The notes: generated from the letters alone by a model not told the origin. 64,000 nt of DNA from Paenibacillus woosongensis (GCF_009725165.1 NZ_WNZW01000003.1:310001-374000), one strand, 5' to 3'; numbered from the stretch's first letter, positions 17,612-26,298 are shown. Numbers and translations are program-made.

Positions 17612-18304
17612 TTAGCAGATGCAGGTTTTTTTCTTGATGCCCAGCTTGCCGCGCTGTGCTACCTTGCGAATGTAATCAGCAGCTAACGGAACCTTGCAAG
17701 CGGTTTGGCCGACATCGACGTGAACCTTGCCGATGCTTTCCGCGATGGCAATGGCTTCATCATATAGAGCAGTCACATAACTTCCTGCAATGATGACAAA
17801 CATATTCATCGTATACCGAACCCGGTTCTGCTCCTCATGAATCGTGGATTCGATCAGCCGCAGCAAGGCGCGGATTTCCTCCAGGTCAAGCTGGTCATCG
17901 GGAGTAATGGACACGTAATTGGCATACGTGCTCCAGCCGCAGGTCGCGATCATTTCGTCACCGGAACGCATCCATTCCCTTGCCAGCTTCAGTGCGTAAG
18001 GGCTCTCTGCCGCTGCGCCTGCGACCGTATATTCGGCCAGCATGTACCAGTTAGCCTGTTTGGCCCAGTGCTCCAGCTGGGGTAATGTCATCATTTGCGG
18101 GTTAATGGACAGTCCGGCCAGATACATGGCGTCAGAATTGCCTGTGTCATAAAGAGCCAGAGCCAATTCCTGATCCTTGGACACCTGCTTCACCAGCTCC
18201 TTCAGATCTCCAACCTTGACGCCGAAGAGGGGCTCCTTAGCTCCGTGGCGCATAAAGGTTTTCTTCGTTTGCTCAGTGCCCAGTTCCTCGAGCTTCTTCA
18301 TCAC
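17612..18304 (-). CDS. DNA alkylation repair protein, AlkD-like
   Basis: A 230-residue all-helical HEAT-like repeat protein of the AlkD/AlkC superfamily, whose characterised members are DNA glycosylases removing bulky N3- and N7-alkylated bases. Family-type stretches include FGVKVGDLKELVK, TGNSDAMYLAGLSI and NRVRYTMNMFVIIAGSYV (the Arg may be the conserved DNA-facing one). It ends in an unusual Lys/Cys tail (KKKTCIC). The start is unclear: GTG 18304 or ATG 18301. The frame is open further upstream, and the only good ribosome site, AAGGAG, lies about 25 bases before GTG. Confidence 0.75.
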   Translation of the reverse strand: MMKKLEELGTEQTKKTFMRHGAKEPLFGVKVGDLKELVKQVSKDQELALALYDTGNSDAMYLAGLSINPQMMTLPQLEHWAKQANWYMLAEYTVAGAAAESPYALKLAREWMRSGDEMIATCGWSTYANYVSITPDDQLDLEEIRALLRLIESTIHEEQNRVRYTMNMFVIIAGSYVTALYDEAIAIAESIGKVHVDVGQTACKVPLAADYIRKVAQRGKLGIKKKTCIC

Positions 18305-18445
18305 TTCTGCTTTGTCATTAGGCTTACTCTCCTTAGAATGAATTGATCATATGGTAACACAATAATCTGTAGAAGGGGATGAAGACGGGAAAGGAAATTC
18401 AATATTCTTATTACGGGAAGAAATTTTCAACAATTATATTTCGGA

Positions 18446-18475
18446 GAAAATAATTTACAAAATCGAAAATTCATG
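18446..18475 (+). promoter_or_regulatory. candidate RpiR/NanR operator, copy 1
   Basis: GAAAATAATTTAC followed by an A-rich tail ending TTCATGA. The same 13-mer recurs at 18647 upstream of nanA, and the core AAATAATTT is near-palindromic. Looser relatives lie at 18417 (GAAGAAATTTTC) and 18618 (GGAAATATTTTTC). They probably bind the RpiR regulator encoded at 24534. The rest of 18305-18722 has no gene. Confidence 0.5.
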
Positions 18476-18646
18476 ATAAGTTGAATATAGAAGGAGCCAA
18501 AATTAAATACTAACAACCCAAAGTTGTGTAAGGGCTTCCAGATTCATGTCGCATTAGTATCATCGAACGGGGGAGGTCATCGGATCTAACACGAACACCT
18601 TGTCATGATTTTTGGTGGAAATATTTTTCTAAAAATAGATATAAGC

Positions 18647-18675
18647 GAAAATAATTTACGAAACCAGAATACATG
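18647..18675 (+). promoter_or_regulatory. candidate RpiR/NanR operator, copy 2
   Basis: GAAAATAATTTAC followed by GAAACCAGAATACATGA. It is an imperfect 30-bp direct repeat of the site at 18446, 201 bp downstream of it and about 50 bp before nanA. Confidence 0.5.
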
Positions 18676-18722
18676 ACCATTCGAGGATAAAGGCAATGCA
18701 GACAACCAAGGAGGAAAGAAAA

Positions 18723-19637
18723 ATGGCTTCATTAGAAAAGTTTCATGGCATCCTACCGGCCTTCTATGCATGCTATGACGAAGAAGGCAACATTTCGGAA
18801 GCGCGGACGAAGGATCTGTGCGATTACCTGTTAGACAAAGGAGTGCAAGGCGTCTACGTTGGCGGAAGCTCCGGGGAGTGCATCTATCACAATCTCGATG
18901 AACGCAAAGCCGTGCTAACGTATGTTGCGAACCAGCTGAAAGGCAAAATGACCTTGATTGCCCATGTGGGCGCTCCGTCGACGAGAGACAGCATCGAATT
19001 AGCGAAGCATGCGGCGGAACTGGGTTATGATGCGCTATCGGCTATCCCGCCAATTTACTTCAAGCTTCCTGACCGTGCAGTTTACAAATATTGGAGCGAC
19101 ATTATTGAGGCAACGGATCTTCCTTTCATTATTTATAACATTCCGCAAACGACGGGATATACGCTTAGTCCGGCGCTGTTTGCCAAAATGCTGGAAAATA
19201 AAAAAGTCATCGGCGTTAAAAATTCTTCGATGCCGACCATGGACATTGAGCGATTCAAAAGAGTCGGCGGTGATGACGTGATCGTATTCAACGGCCCTGA
19301 TGAGCAGTTCGTATCTGGAAGAATTATGGGGGCCGATGCTGGAATCGGCGGAACGTACGCCTCCATGCCAGAATTGTTCCTGCAGGCGAACGATTTCGTT
19401 GAAGCCGGCAAATTTGCCGAAGCGACAGCGATTCAGAGCGACATTAACGACATTATTATCGCGCTATGCTCTCAGGATGGCTCCATGTATGCCGTTATCA
19501 AGGAAGTGCTGAGAAGAAGAGGCGTGGATATCGGTGGAGTAAGAGCCCCAATGCATAACATCAGCGAAGAAGATGCGGCCCGAATTGATGGAATCGTTCA
19601 GATGATCGATCAGGCGATTGAACGCCACTGCAAGTAA
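18723..19637 (+). CDS. nanA: N-acetylneuraminate lyase
   Basis: The 304-residue class I aldolase of the DapA/NanA family cleaves sialic acid to N-acetylmannosamine and pyruvate. The sialic-acid lyase motif GGSSGECIYH (about residues 46-55), Tyr138 in IIYNIPQTTG and the Schiff-base Lys166 in VIGVKNSS match the E. coli NanA positions (Tyr137, Lys165). ATG 18723 is chosen over an upstream ATG because AAGGAGG lies 8 bases before it. It opens an eight-gene nan cluster, so the NanA role is favoured over dihydrodipicolinate synthase. Confidence 0.92.
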   Translation: MASLEKFHGILPAFYACYDEEGNISEARTKDLCDYLLDKGVQGVYVGGSSGECIYHNLDERKAVLTYVANQLKGKMTLIAHVGAPSTRDSIELAKHAAELGYDALSAIPPIYFKLPDRAVYKYWSDIIEATDLPFIIYNIPQTTGYTLSPALFAKMLENKKVIGVKNSSMPTMDIERFKRVGGDDVIVFNGPDEQFVSGRIMGADAGIGGTYASMPELFLQANDFVEAGKFAEATAIQSDINDIIIALCSQDGSMYAVIKEVLRRRGVDIGGVRAPMHNISEEDAARIDGIVQMIDQAIERHCK

Positions 19638-19683
19638 TCCAAAAACTATACACGAAGATTTATTTACTTAAGGAGGCTTACAC

Positions 19684-21096
19684 ATGTTTAAAAAGCGTCT
19701 GTTAATGACTACGGTGGCACTTATGGTTATTGTTTCAATGATTGCGGGATGCTCTGGAAACAATAAAGCCGGCAGTGATGCGGCATCATCCAACGCAGGC
19801 AAGGGCGGCAAGGAAAAAGTCGAAATTACGGCATGGCTGACGCCGCAATGGAAGGGCGTTATGGATGCCTCGGAGCAAGGCGCCGACTATGACAGCTTCT
19901 TGAAGTATGCGGCTAAGAAATTCTCAGAGCAATACGATAAATACGATGCCAGCGTTAAAGTGGAAGTGATTGCGGGAGATCAGCGTGACCAGCTTCTCAA
20001 TGTTAACCTCAGCAGCAACACGCCTCCGGATGTATTTTTTGAAAGCGTCTTCCCGATGGGAGACTATGTACACCGCGGCGCGCTTGTACCGCTAACGGAC
20101 ATCGTTGATGAAGAGGCTAAAAAGGACATTGACCAAAGCTTCTGGGATGCGGTCACGTTCGGAGACGAGGTATATTTCTATCCGTTCCAGCATAATCCTG
20201 GCACGCTTGTCTACAATGCCGACATGTTCAGAGCAGCCGGCTTAGAGCAATTTGTCGGCGATGAGAGCGAGATCAAAACCTGGACCATGGACGAGTACCA
20301 GCAAATCCTGGACGGACTGAAGAATAACCTGCCTAAAGACAAATATGCGAATGCTTATCCAATGGCACTGTATGCCGTGAATAACCAGGGCGATACTTGG
20401 AATCTGGCTTACCTGAGAATGTTCGGCAACCAGTTCTTCAGCAGCGAAGGCAACATTGTGCTGGATGATGCAAACGGCGCTAAGGCAGCAGCATGGCTCA
20501 AAAAGCTGTATGATGGCGGCTACACCAATCCAGGTGCCGAGTCCGTATCCTCCAATGATGCAAACGCCATGTTCCAGAATCAGCAACTCGGCATTAGCTT
20601 TACCAATCCGGTCCTCTTCAGCAACATGAAGACGAATATGGAGAATGGCACTTCGCCGAAATTTGACGTACGCTTGGCCAATATTCCGTCTGAAAGCGGA
20701 GATCCGCTATCCTTTACGTACGTTGTTGGTGCCAGCGTGTTCCAATCTGGCAATGCGAAAAAAGTAGAGGTGGCCAAGGATTTCGTTAAATTCTTCTCTA
20801 CGGATCCCGAACTGGTGAAATCCTCGAAGAATGGCATCCCTGTAAGAAGCTCGGTTTCGGAGGAATTGAAAGGCGAAAATCCGCTCTTCGCGGCTTACGA
20901 TGCCAACTCTAAATATTTGTTCAACTTTACGGGCAACGTTCCAGGCTACAGCCAATTGAGAGAAGTACTGTACCCAGAGCTTCAAGCGCTTTACTTGGGA
21001 CAAAAAACGCCTGAGCAAATGGTGAAAGACTATCAAACGAGTGGCAACAAGGTGATTGAGCAGAATAAAGCCGGCTCTGTCATCTACAATAAATAG
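19684..21096 (+). CDS. sugar ABC transporter substrate-binding lipoprotein (probable sialic acid)
   Basis: A 470-residue extracellular solute-binding protein of family 1 (CUT1 type). A lipoprotein signal peptide ends at Cys23 (MIAGC), followed by a short Asn/Ala/Gly linker. The mature protein has the usual two-lobe pattern (VEITAWLTPQWK, NTPPDVFFESVF, GISFTNPVLFSN). Its place between nanA and two CUT1 permeases in an operon with nanE and nanK points to sialic acid or a sialoside as ligand. A strong hairpin follows the stop codon and may keep this gene more highly expressed than the permeases. Confidence 0.88.
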   Translation: MFKKRLLMTTVALMVIVSMIAGCSGNNKAGSDAASSNAGKGGKEKVEITAWLTPQWKGVMDASEQGADYDSFLKYAAKKFSEQYDKYDASVKVEVIAGDQRDQLLNVNLSSNTPPDVFFESVFPMGDYVHRGALVPLTDIVDEEAKKDIDQSFWDAVTFGDEVYFYPFQHNPGTLVYNADMFRAAGLEQFVGDESEIKTWTMDEYQQILDGLKNNLPKDKYANAYPMALYAVNNQGDTWNLAYLRMFGNQFFSSEGNIVLDDANGAKAAAWLKKLYDGGYTNPGAESVSSNDANAMFQNQQLGISFTNPVLFSNMKTNMENGTSPKFDVRLANIPSESGDPLSFTYVVGASVFQSGNAKKVEVAKDFVKFFSTDPELVKSSKNGIPVRSSVSEELKGENPLFAAYDANSKYLFNFTGNVPGYSQLREVLYPELQALYLGQKTPEQMVKDYQTSGNKVIEQNKAGSVIYNK

Positions 21097-21126
21097 TCTG
21101 CCGGCTGATCAACATTACACGATTAA

Positions 21127-21164
21127 CAGCCTTGAGCATTGGAAGTTTGCTAGGCTCAAGGCTG
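21127..21164 (+). other. intercistronic hairpin after the binding-protein gene
   Basis: CAGCCTTGAGC (21127-21137) and GCTCAAGGCTG (21154-21164) form a perfect 11-bp stem with a 16-base loop and no following T-run. Such hairpins after binding-protein genes usually protect the upstream mRNA 3' end. Confidence 0.65.
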
Positions 21165-21181
21165 CTAATTAGAAAGGTAAA

Positions 21182-22066
21182 ATGGATATGAAACTACGAA
21201 GAAATATTTATGCCAAAGAGAATATGACCGGTTATTTGTTTATTTTGCCTCAGATGCTGGTTTTCTTGCTCTTCCTTGTATATCCGATCATTGAAGGCAT
21301 CAGGCTGAGCATGTACCGGATCAACTATCAGAGCGAGACATTTGTCGGCTTCGATAATTACCTGACCCTGTTTAGTGATCCGGTCTTCTTCAAGGCCTTA
21401 TTTAACACCGTCATATTTGTCGTATTTATCGTCATTCTTACGGTTGGTTTTGCTTTATTCGTAGCTTCGGCAATCTTTGATAAGAACGCCAGATATGTCT
21501 CCTTTATCCGGGGAAGCTACTATATTCCTGTCATGGTTTCTATGGTTGTCATGAGTATGGTTTGGAGCTTTTTGCTTAATCCGGCAAACGGATTGATTTC
21601 GTATTTTGCCCGCGATATGGGGCTGGGCACAGTGAACCTTCTCGGTAATCCCAAGACGGTTATGCCCGTCATTATTTTCGTCACCTTTGCGACCAACGTC
21701 GGTCAAGCAATTATCCTGTATATCGCAGCGATGATCGGCGTACCTAAAGATCTATTCGAAGCGGCAGAAGTGGATGGAGCCAGCAGATGGCAGGTCATCC
21801 TTAAAATATTGATTCCATCCGTCAAACCGACGACCGTGTACATTACGATCATAAACATCATTGCTGTTCTGAAAATATTCGTCGTCATTCAGTTGTTGAC
21901 CGGCGGCGGTCCAAATAATGCCTCCGTGACTCTGATGTATTACCTGTACAACAACGCATTTAAATATAATCAGCTCGGAGTTGCTTCTGCGGTTGGGGTG
22001 ATTATGTTCATCATCACACTGCTGCTCTCAGTACCTCAATTGAAAAGCATGCTTCAGGAGAAGTGA
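21182..22066 (+). CDS. sugar ABC transporter permease (CUT1, MalF type)
   Basis: A 294-residue membrane subunit with six hydrophobic helices. The first begins at about residue 14 (TGYLFILPQMLVFLLFLVYP). The EAA loop that contacts the ATPase reads EAAEVDGASRWQVILKILIP near residue 195. ATG 21182 or ATG 21188 could be the start; AAAGG at 21173 suits the latter. It pairs with the next permease. No ATPase gene is in the operon, so a shared MsmX-like ATPase is expected, as for many Bacillales CUT1 systems. Confidence 0.9.
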   Translation: MDMKLRRNIYAKENMTGYLFILPQMLVFLLFLVYPIIEGIRLSMYRINYQSETFVGFDNYLTLFSDPVFFKALFNTVIFVVFIVILTVGFALFVASAIFDKNARYVSFIRGSYYIPVMVSMVVMSMVWSFLLNPANGLISYFARDMGLGTVNLLGNPKTVMPVIIFVTFATNVGQAIILYIAAMIGVPKDLFEAAEVDGASRWQVILKILIPSVKPTTVYITIINIIAVLKIFVVIQLLTGGGPNNASVTLMYYLYNNAFKYNQLGVASAVGVIMFIITLLLSVPQLKSMLQEK

Positions 22067-22080
22067 GGGGGATAAGCTCA

Positions 22081-22923
22081 ATGTCACAAATCAAGAACAA
22101 GAAAAAAATGGAGAAGTTCGATATCGTTTCAAACGCGATCATTACCCTCTTCGCTGTTTTAAACCTGTTTCCGCTATATTGGTTATTTACAAGCTCTTTG
22201 AAAAACAGCTCGGACGTCGTCAAGATGCCGCCAGACTGGTGGCCAAAGACGATTACTTTCTCCAATTATGTCGATATATTTCAAAACCAGCCCGCTTTGC
22301 GGTGGACGTTCAACAGTATTTACGTGTCCGGCGTTACAACCATTCTGGTCATTGTCATCGGTTCGATGGCAGCGTACGCTTTCTCGAAAATTAATTTTAA
22401 ATTCAGCAATCTAATTTATATTATTTTCATATCCAGCTTGATGATTCCAAAGGAAATTATGATTGTACCGCTCTTCCGCATCGTCCAGAATTTCCACATG
22501 GTAAATGCCTACGGCGGAATGATCTGGCCAAACGTGGCGGGGGCATTCGGGGTATTTCTATTAAAAGGGTTCTTTGATACGACGCCAAATGCGCTCAGGG
22601 AAGCGGCGAGAATCGACGGTGCCAGCGAGTGGCGAACATTTACGAGAATCATGCTGCCGATCGTTAAACCGGGCATTGGAGCATTGTTCATCCTTAATTT
22701 CGTCCAGGTCTGGAACGACTATTTGTGGCAATTGGTCGTTGGCCAGGAGAAATTGATGAAAACACTAATGGTCGGTACCGCGACCCTGATGCAGGATCTC
22801 AACCCTAACTTTGCTTACAAAATGGCCGGAGCGACCGTTGCGGCCATTCCGATGCTGATCATTTTCGTATTGTTCCAACGCTACTTTACATCAGGCATTA
22901 CGGCTGGGGCAGTGAAAGAGTAA
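22081..22923 (+). CDS. sugar ABC transporter permease (CUT1, MalG type)
   Basis: The 280-residue second membrane subunit has six helices. The typical MalG-type beginning is LFAVLNLFPLYWLFTSSLK. The EAA loop is REAARIDGASEWRTFTRIML near residue 180 and the C-terminus FFQRYFTSGI-like reads LFQRYFTSGITAGAVKE, the standard ending of this family. ATG 22081 is chosen because GAGGGGG lies 9 bases before it. An upstream GTG overlapping the previous stop is less likely. Confidence 0.9.
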   Translation: MSQIKNKKKMEKFDIVSNAIITLFAVLNLFPLYWLFTSSLKNSSDVVKMPPDWWPKTITFSNYVDIFQNQPALRWTFNSIYVSGVTTILVIVIGSMAAYAFSKINFKFSNLIYIIFISSLMIPKEIMIVPLFRIVQNFHMVNAYGGMIWPNVAGAFGVFLLKGFFDTTPNALREAARIDGASEWRTFTRIMLPIVKPGIGALFILNFVQVWNDYLWQLVVGQEKLMKTLMVGTATLMQDLNPNFAYKMAGATVAAIPMLIIFVLFQRYFTSGITAGAVKE

Positions 22924-22954
22924 TAATTATATAAAAACGTGGAGTGGTTTACAG

Positions 22955-23647
22955 ATGAAGACAGATCATAAAGTGCTAAAAGAGATCCATCATAGATTAG
23001 TCGTATCCTGCCAAGCGCTGCCTGAGGAGCCTCTTCATAGCCCCTTTATTATGGGAAGAATGGCATATGCCGCCTATTTGGGCGGAGCAGCAGGCATTCG
23101 TGCGAATAGCGTGGAAGATATTAGAGAGATCAAGAAAACAGTTCAATTGCCGATCATCGGCATCATCAAACAGGTATACGAAGGTTCGGATGTGTTTATT
23201 ACACCGACATTAAAGGAAGTTGAGGCTCTGTACAATGAAGGCGTAGATATTATCGCAATGGACGCAACTGACCGCATCCGTCCCGACGGGACGACGATTT
23301 CCGAGTTGTTCCCGCGTATTAGAGAGATGTACAAGGATCAGTTATTTATGGCTGACTGTTCAACGTTCGAGGAAGGCGTCATGGCCGAGGAGCTGGGATT
23401 TGATCTCGTAGGCACCACTTTGAGCGGGTACACAGAAGCAACGAAAGGCATAGCTTTGCCTGATTTTGATTTAGTGGAGCGGCTTGTAAGCCGTCTATCG
23501 GTTCCTGTTATTTCGGAAGGCGGGATCTCGACGCCGGAGCAGTTGAAGAAAATGTACGACCTTGGCGTATATTCGGCGGTGGTTGGCTCTGCCATCACCC
23601 GGCCGATGGAAATTACGCAGCGGTTCGTGAAGGCTGTGAGAGAATGA
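22955..23647 (+). CDS. nanE: N-acetylmannosamine-6-phosphate 2-epimerase
   Basis: A 230-residue TIM-barrel enzyme converting N-acetylmannosamine 6-phosphate to N-acetylglucosamine 6-phosphate. Family stretches are GGAAGIRANSVEDIR, LPIIGIIKQVYEGSDVFITPT, DIIAMDATDRIRPDG and SEGGISTPEQLK, containing the catalytic Lys and Glu region. The stop overlaps the nanK start by 4 bases (ATGA). No nagA or nagB gene lies in the operon, so later steps must be encoded elsewhere. Confidence 0.95.
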   Translation: MKTDHKVLKEIHHRLVVSCQALPEEPLHSPFIMGRMAYAAYLGGAAGIRANSVEDIREIKKTVQLPIIGIIKQVYEGSDVFITPTLKEVEALYNEGVDIIAMDATDRIRPDGTTISELFPRIREMYKDQLFMADCSTFEEGVMAEELGFDLVGTTLSGYTEATKGIALPDFDLVERLVSRLSVPVISEGGISTPEQLKKMYDLGVYSAVVGSAITRPMEITQRFVKAVRE

Positions 23648-24522
23648 GAATATTAGCCGCGGATATTGGCGGAACGAATACAAAGCTCTGCATCTGTGAT
23701 GAACAGGGAAGGATGGAGCAATTCCAGGAATACGCCACGGAGAGCCGCCAAGGCGGCCCTCATGTGATGGCCCGATTGATGGACAAGCTTGCGGAATATG
23801 ACGATTTTGATGCGATTGCCATCAGTACGGCCGGGCAAGTTGATTCGGAAGCAGGAATTATCGTCTTCGCTAACGAAAATATACCAGATTATACTGGCAT
23901 GAGAATAAAGGACATGCTTGAGGAGAAGTTTCATAAACCTGTAAAAATCGAAAATGATGTGAACGCGGCCGCGCTCGGAGAAGCATTTTTCGGCGCTGCC
24001 CGGCACTTGGATGATTTTTTATGCTTGACTTATGGCACGGGGATCGGCGGGGCCATCGTGATCAATCGCCGGGTTTATAAGGGGGCTAACGGCGTGGCTG
24101 CTGAATTTGGCCATATCGTAACACATGCCGTAGCCGATCGCGGCAACGGGGGCAACCCTCTTTTTTACGAAAAATATGCCTCTACGACGGCCTTGGTGGA
24201 AATGGCCAGGGAGGTTGACCCTGACTGCAGAAATGGCAGAATGCTGTTCGAGAAGATCAAGCACGGGAACAGTCAACTGGAGCGAATTCTGCACGCCTGG
24301 GTGGATGAAGTCGTCTACGGTTTAACCTCAATCATTCATATCTTTAATCCCTCTGCCGTTATAGTCGGGGGTGGCGTAATGGAGCAGGATGAGCTGGTTC
24401 GGCTTGTAGAAGCCAGAACGAAGGAAATGGTTATGGAAAGCTATCGTGATGTGAAAATTCTGAAAGCCTCCCTAGGGAATAAAGCGGGCGTTCTTGGAGC
24501 GGCATCACTATTTTGTCGATAG
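23644..24522 (+). CDS. nanK: ROK family kinase, probable N-acetylmannosamine kinase
   Basis: A 292-residue ROK kinase phosphorylating N-acetylmannosamine. The ATP-binding DIGGTNTKLCICD lies at residues 6-18, the sugar site NDVNAAALGEAFFG near 102 and the GTGIGGAIV loop near 132. Most ROK proteins carry a zinc site CxCGxxGC after the GHI motif. Here the corresponding GHIVTHAVADRGNGGNPLFYE has no Cys, so the zinc is absent. Zinc-less NanK proteins are described in Staphylococcus aureus. It overlaps nanE by 4 bases. Confidence 0.88.
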   Translation: MRILAADIGGTNTKLCICDEQGRMEQFQEYATESRQGGPHVMARLMDKLAEYDDFDAIAISTAGQVDSEAGIIVFANENIPDYTGMRIKDMLEEKFHKPVKIENDVNAAALGEAFFGAARHLDDFLCLTYGTGIGGAIVINRRVYKGANGVAAEFGHIVTHAVADRGNGGNPLFYEKYASTTALVEMAREVDPDCRNGRMLFEKIKHGNSQLERILHAWVDEVVYGLTSIIHIFNPSAVIVGGGVMEQDELVRLVEARTKEMVMESYRDVKILKASLGNKAGVLGAASLFCR

Positions 24523-24533
24523 GGGGAGAGAAT

Positions 24534-25388
24534 TTGCGGCCATTAAGTATTTTTACTTCGATTCATTCCAAGTACAACAATTTAACGAATACAGAGAAGA
24601 AGGTAGCCGACTATGTGCTGGAGAATGCTGCGAGCGTGGTTTACATGTCCATTACGGATTTGGCCGATGCCTGTAATGTTGGGGAATCCAGCATATTCCG
24701 CTTTTGTAAATCACTTAGCTATAAAGGCTATCAGGAATTTAAAATCGCCCTGGCTCACAGTATTACCGTGGACAATGAGATTCCGCAGCTGACCGACCAG
24801 GTGCTCATGGATGATTCAATTGACCAGGTCGCGTCCAAGGTGCTGTCTTCAAATATCAGCGCATTGAATGAGACTTTTAATCTGCTAAACATTGAGAAAA
24901 TCGACCAGGCCATCGATTATTTGATCGGTGCCGACCGGATATTGTTCTTTGGTGTGGGCTCGTCACTGATCACGGCCATGGAGGCCAAAGTCAAGTTCAT
25001 GCGGATTACAAATAAGGCGGAGTGCACCTTTGACTCACATTTGCAGATGATGTCGGCGGCTCTCATGTCCGAGCGGGATGTAGCTGTAATCATTTCGTAT
25101 TCAGGTTCAACCAAGGACAATATTGAAGTGGCGAAGAAGGCAAAGGAGCGCGGCGCTACGGTAATATCGATTACGCGGTTCGTTAAGTCACCGCTAACTT
25201 CGTATTCGGACCTTACGCTGCTGTGCGGAGCCAATGAAGGCCCGCTGCAGGGAGGTTCCTTATCAGCGAAAATATCCCAGCTCTATTTGCTGGACGTGCT
25301 ATATACCGAATATTTCAAAAGATCGAAGGAGCAATCGGTCGCCAACAAGGAGAATACCGCTGCAGCGGTCAGCGAGAAGCTGCTATAG
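24534..25388 (+). CDS. MurR/RpiR family transcriptional regulator (NanR-like)
   Basis: The 284-residue regulator has an RpiR winged helix-turn-helix (about 1-77, with TNTEKKVADYVLENA and GESSIFRFCKSLSYKGYQEFK) and a C-terminal SIS sugar-phosphate binding domain (about 105-245, with FFGVGSSLITAMEAKVKFMR and ISYSGSTKDNIEVAKKA). It probably senses an amino-sugar phosphate of the pathway and controls the operon through the repeats before nanA. The start is taken as TTG 24534, with AGGGGGAGAG 5-6 bases upstream. A TTG at 24513 inside nanK is in frame but has no ribosome site. Confidence 0.88.
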   Translation: MRPLSIFTSIHSKYNNLTNTEKKVADYVLENAASVVYMSITDLADACNVGESSIFRFCKSLSYKGYQEFKIALAHSITVDNEIPQLTDQVLMDDSIDQVASKVLSSNISALNETFNLLNIEKIDQAIDYLIGADRILFFGVGSSLITAMEAKVKFMRITNKAECTFDSHLQMMSAALMSERDVAVIISYSGSTKDNIEVAKKAKERGATVISITRFVKSPLTSYSDLTLLCGANEGPLQGGSLSAKISQLYLLDVLYTEYFKRSKEQSVANKENTAAAVSEKLL

Positions 25389-25424
25389 GTAAGTAAATTT
25401 ATTATTTGTTACGGGGAGATGCAT

Positions 25425-25898
25425 ATGATTTTAGGCTCACTGGCAACCTGGAAAGACGATCATAAATTTGAGCATAAGGCCATTATTGAGGCGATTGAAG
25501 CGATCCAAGGCATCGTTAGTGATCCGCCGTCCCCTGGGCGCGTCGAGATTCGGGGCGATGAGATGTATGCGTCAGTGATGGAACTGGAAGCAAAGCCGTT
25601 TGCAGAGCAGGTAGCAGAGAAGCATGAAGCCTATATCGATGTGCATTATCTGATCGAAGGCGAGGAGATTATCGGATGGTCGCCTGCAGAAGGGGGAGAA
25701 CAACCTGTGCAGTCGTATGATGAGGAAGGGGACTATGCGCTGTATCAGCCTTCAGATAAAGAAGTGAAATTAGCGATGAAGCCCGGAATGTTCGCCGTAT
25801 TTTTTCCGCATGATATTCATAGACCAGGCATGGCTGAGCAGCCGGCAGCCATCCGCAAGCTTGTGGTTAAGATTCATGTCAATATGTTCAAATCGTGA
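25425..25898 (+). CDS. YhcH/YjgK/YiaL family protein (NanQ-like sialic acid anomerase)
   Basis: A 157-residue cupin-like DUF386 protein. E. coli YhcH (NanQ) speeds interconversion of sialic acid anomers before the lyase, and these proteins often close nan operons. Family residues include EAYIDVHYLIEGEEIIGW and the metal-site-like FFPHDIHRPGM, with KLVVKIHV at the end. ATG 25425 is 6 bases after GGGGAG; ATG 25419 sits too close. It is the last gene before a terminator. Confidence 0.88.
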   Translation: MILGSLATWKDDHKFEHKAIIEAIEAIQGIVSDPPSPGRVEIRGDEMYASVMELEAKPFAEQVAEKHEAYIDVHYLIEGEEIIGWSPAEGGEQPVQSYDEEGDYALYQPSDKEVKLAMKPGMFAVFFPHDIHRPGMAEQPAAIRKLVVKIHVNMFKS

Positions 25899-25906
25899 AT
25901 CATGTA

Positions 25907-25941
25907 AGCAAAAGTTCTGTATTAAGAGCTTTTGCTTTTTA
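25907..25941 (+). terminator. terminator of the nan operon
   Basis: AGCAAAAGTTCT (25907-25918) pairs with AGAGCTTTTGCT (25925-25936) with one G-U pair, followed by TTTTT. Confidence 0.85.
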
Positions 25942-26082
25942 TTTTGTCTGATACTTGTTGAATGTGGGCGGATAGTTCTTCATGTAGAACATAAATATGA
26001 ACAGGCATATAGGAATGACATGTTTCCGAGTCTTAAAGCCTATTAAAATAGGCTTGTTAACCTATATTAGCACGAACAACTA

Positions 26083-26111
26083 TTGTTAAATAAGTACTTA
26101 TGAACTATAAT
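26083..26111 (+). promoter_or_regulatory. sigma-A promoter of the riboswitch-cheW-mcp unit
   Basis: TTGTTA (26083-26088), 17-bp spacer, TATAAT (26106-26111). Transcription would start near 26118, giving a leader of about 230 nt that contains the c-di-GMP riboswitch. The stretch 25946-26082 otherwise holds only a small AAGCCTATT / AATAGGCTT hairpin near 26036. Confidence 0.7.
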
Positions 26112-26189
26112 CGAGAAGTAGTATTTAGTCGAATAAAGTTGAAATTTGTATTAAATTGTCGAACGATGTATTGTTCAAAGCTTTGAAGT

Positions 26190-26290
26190 GACATCTGAAT
26201 AGAAGGGCAAACTTGCCGAAAGGCAAGGACGCAAAGCTACAGGGGCTACTTTGTCACCGAATCAATGACATTATGCCAGCCAGTTGCCGA
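26190..26290 (+). ncRNA. cyclic di-GMP-I (GEMM-I) riboswitch aptamer
   Basis: The segment AGGGCAAACTTGCC-GAAA-GGCAAGGACGCAAAGC (from 26203) matches the GEMM-I core: AGGGCAAAC, a P2 stem closed by a GAAA tetraloop, then GGACGCAAAGCTAC. A variable P3 arm follows, and the conserved 3' side appears as GCCAGCCAGTTGCCGA (about 26275-26290), equivalent to the usual GGUAGCGGGGUUACCGA. GEMM-I aptamers bind cyclic di-GMP. It is followed at once by a terminator and then by cheW and a chemoreceptor gene, so c-di-GMP should set read-through into chemotaxis genes. Boundaries are approximate. Confidence 0.9.
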
Positions 26291-26298
26291 AATCGAGA

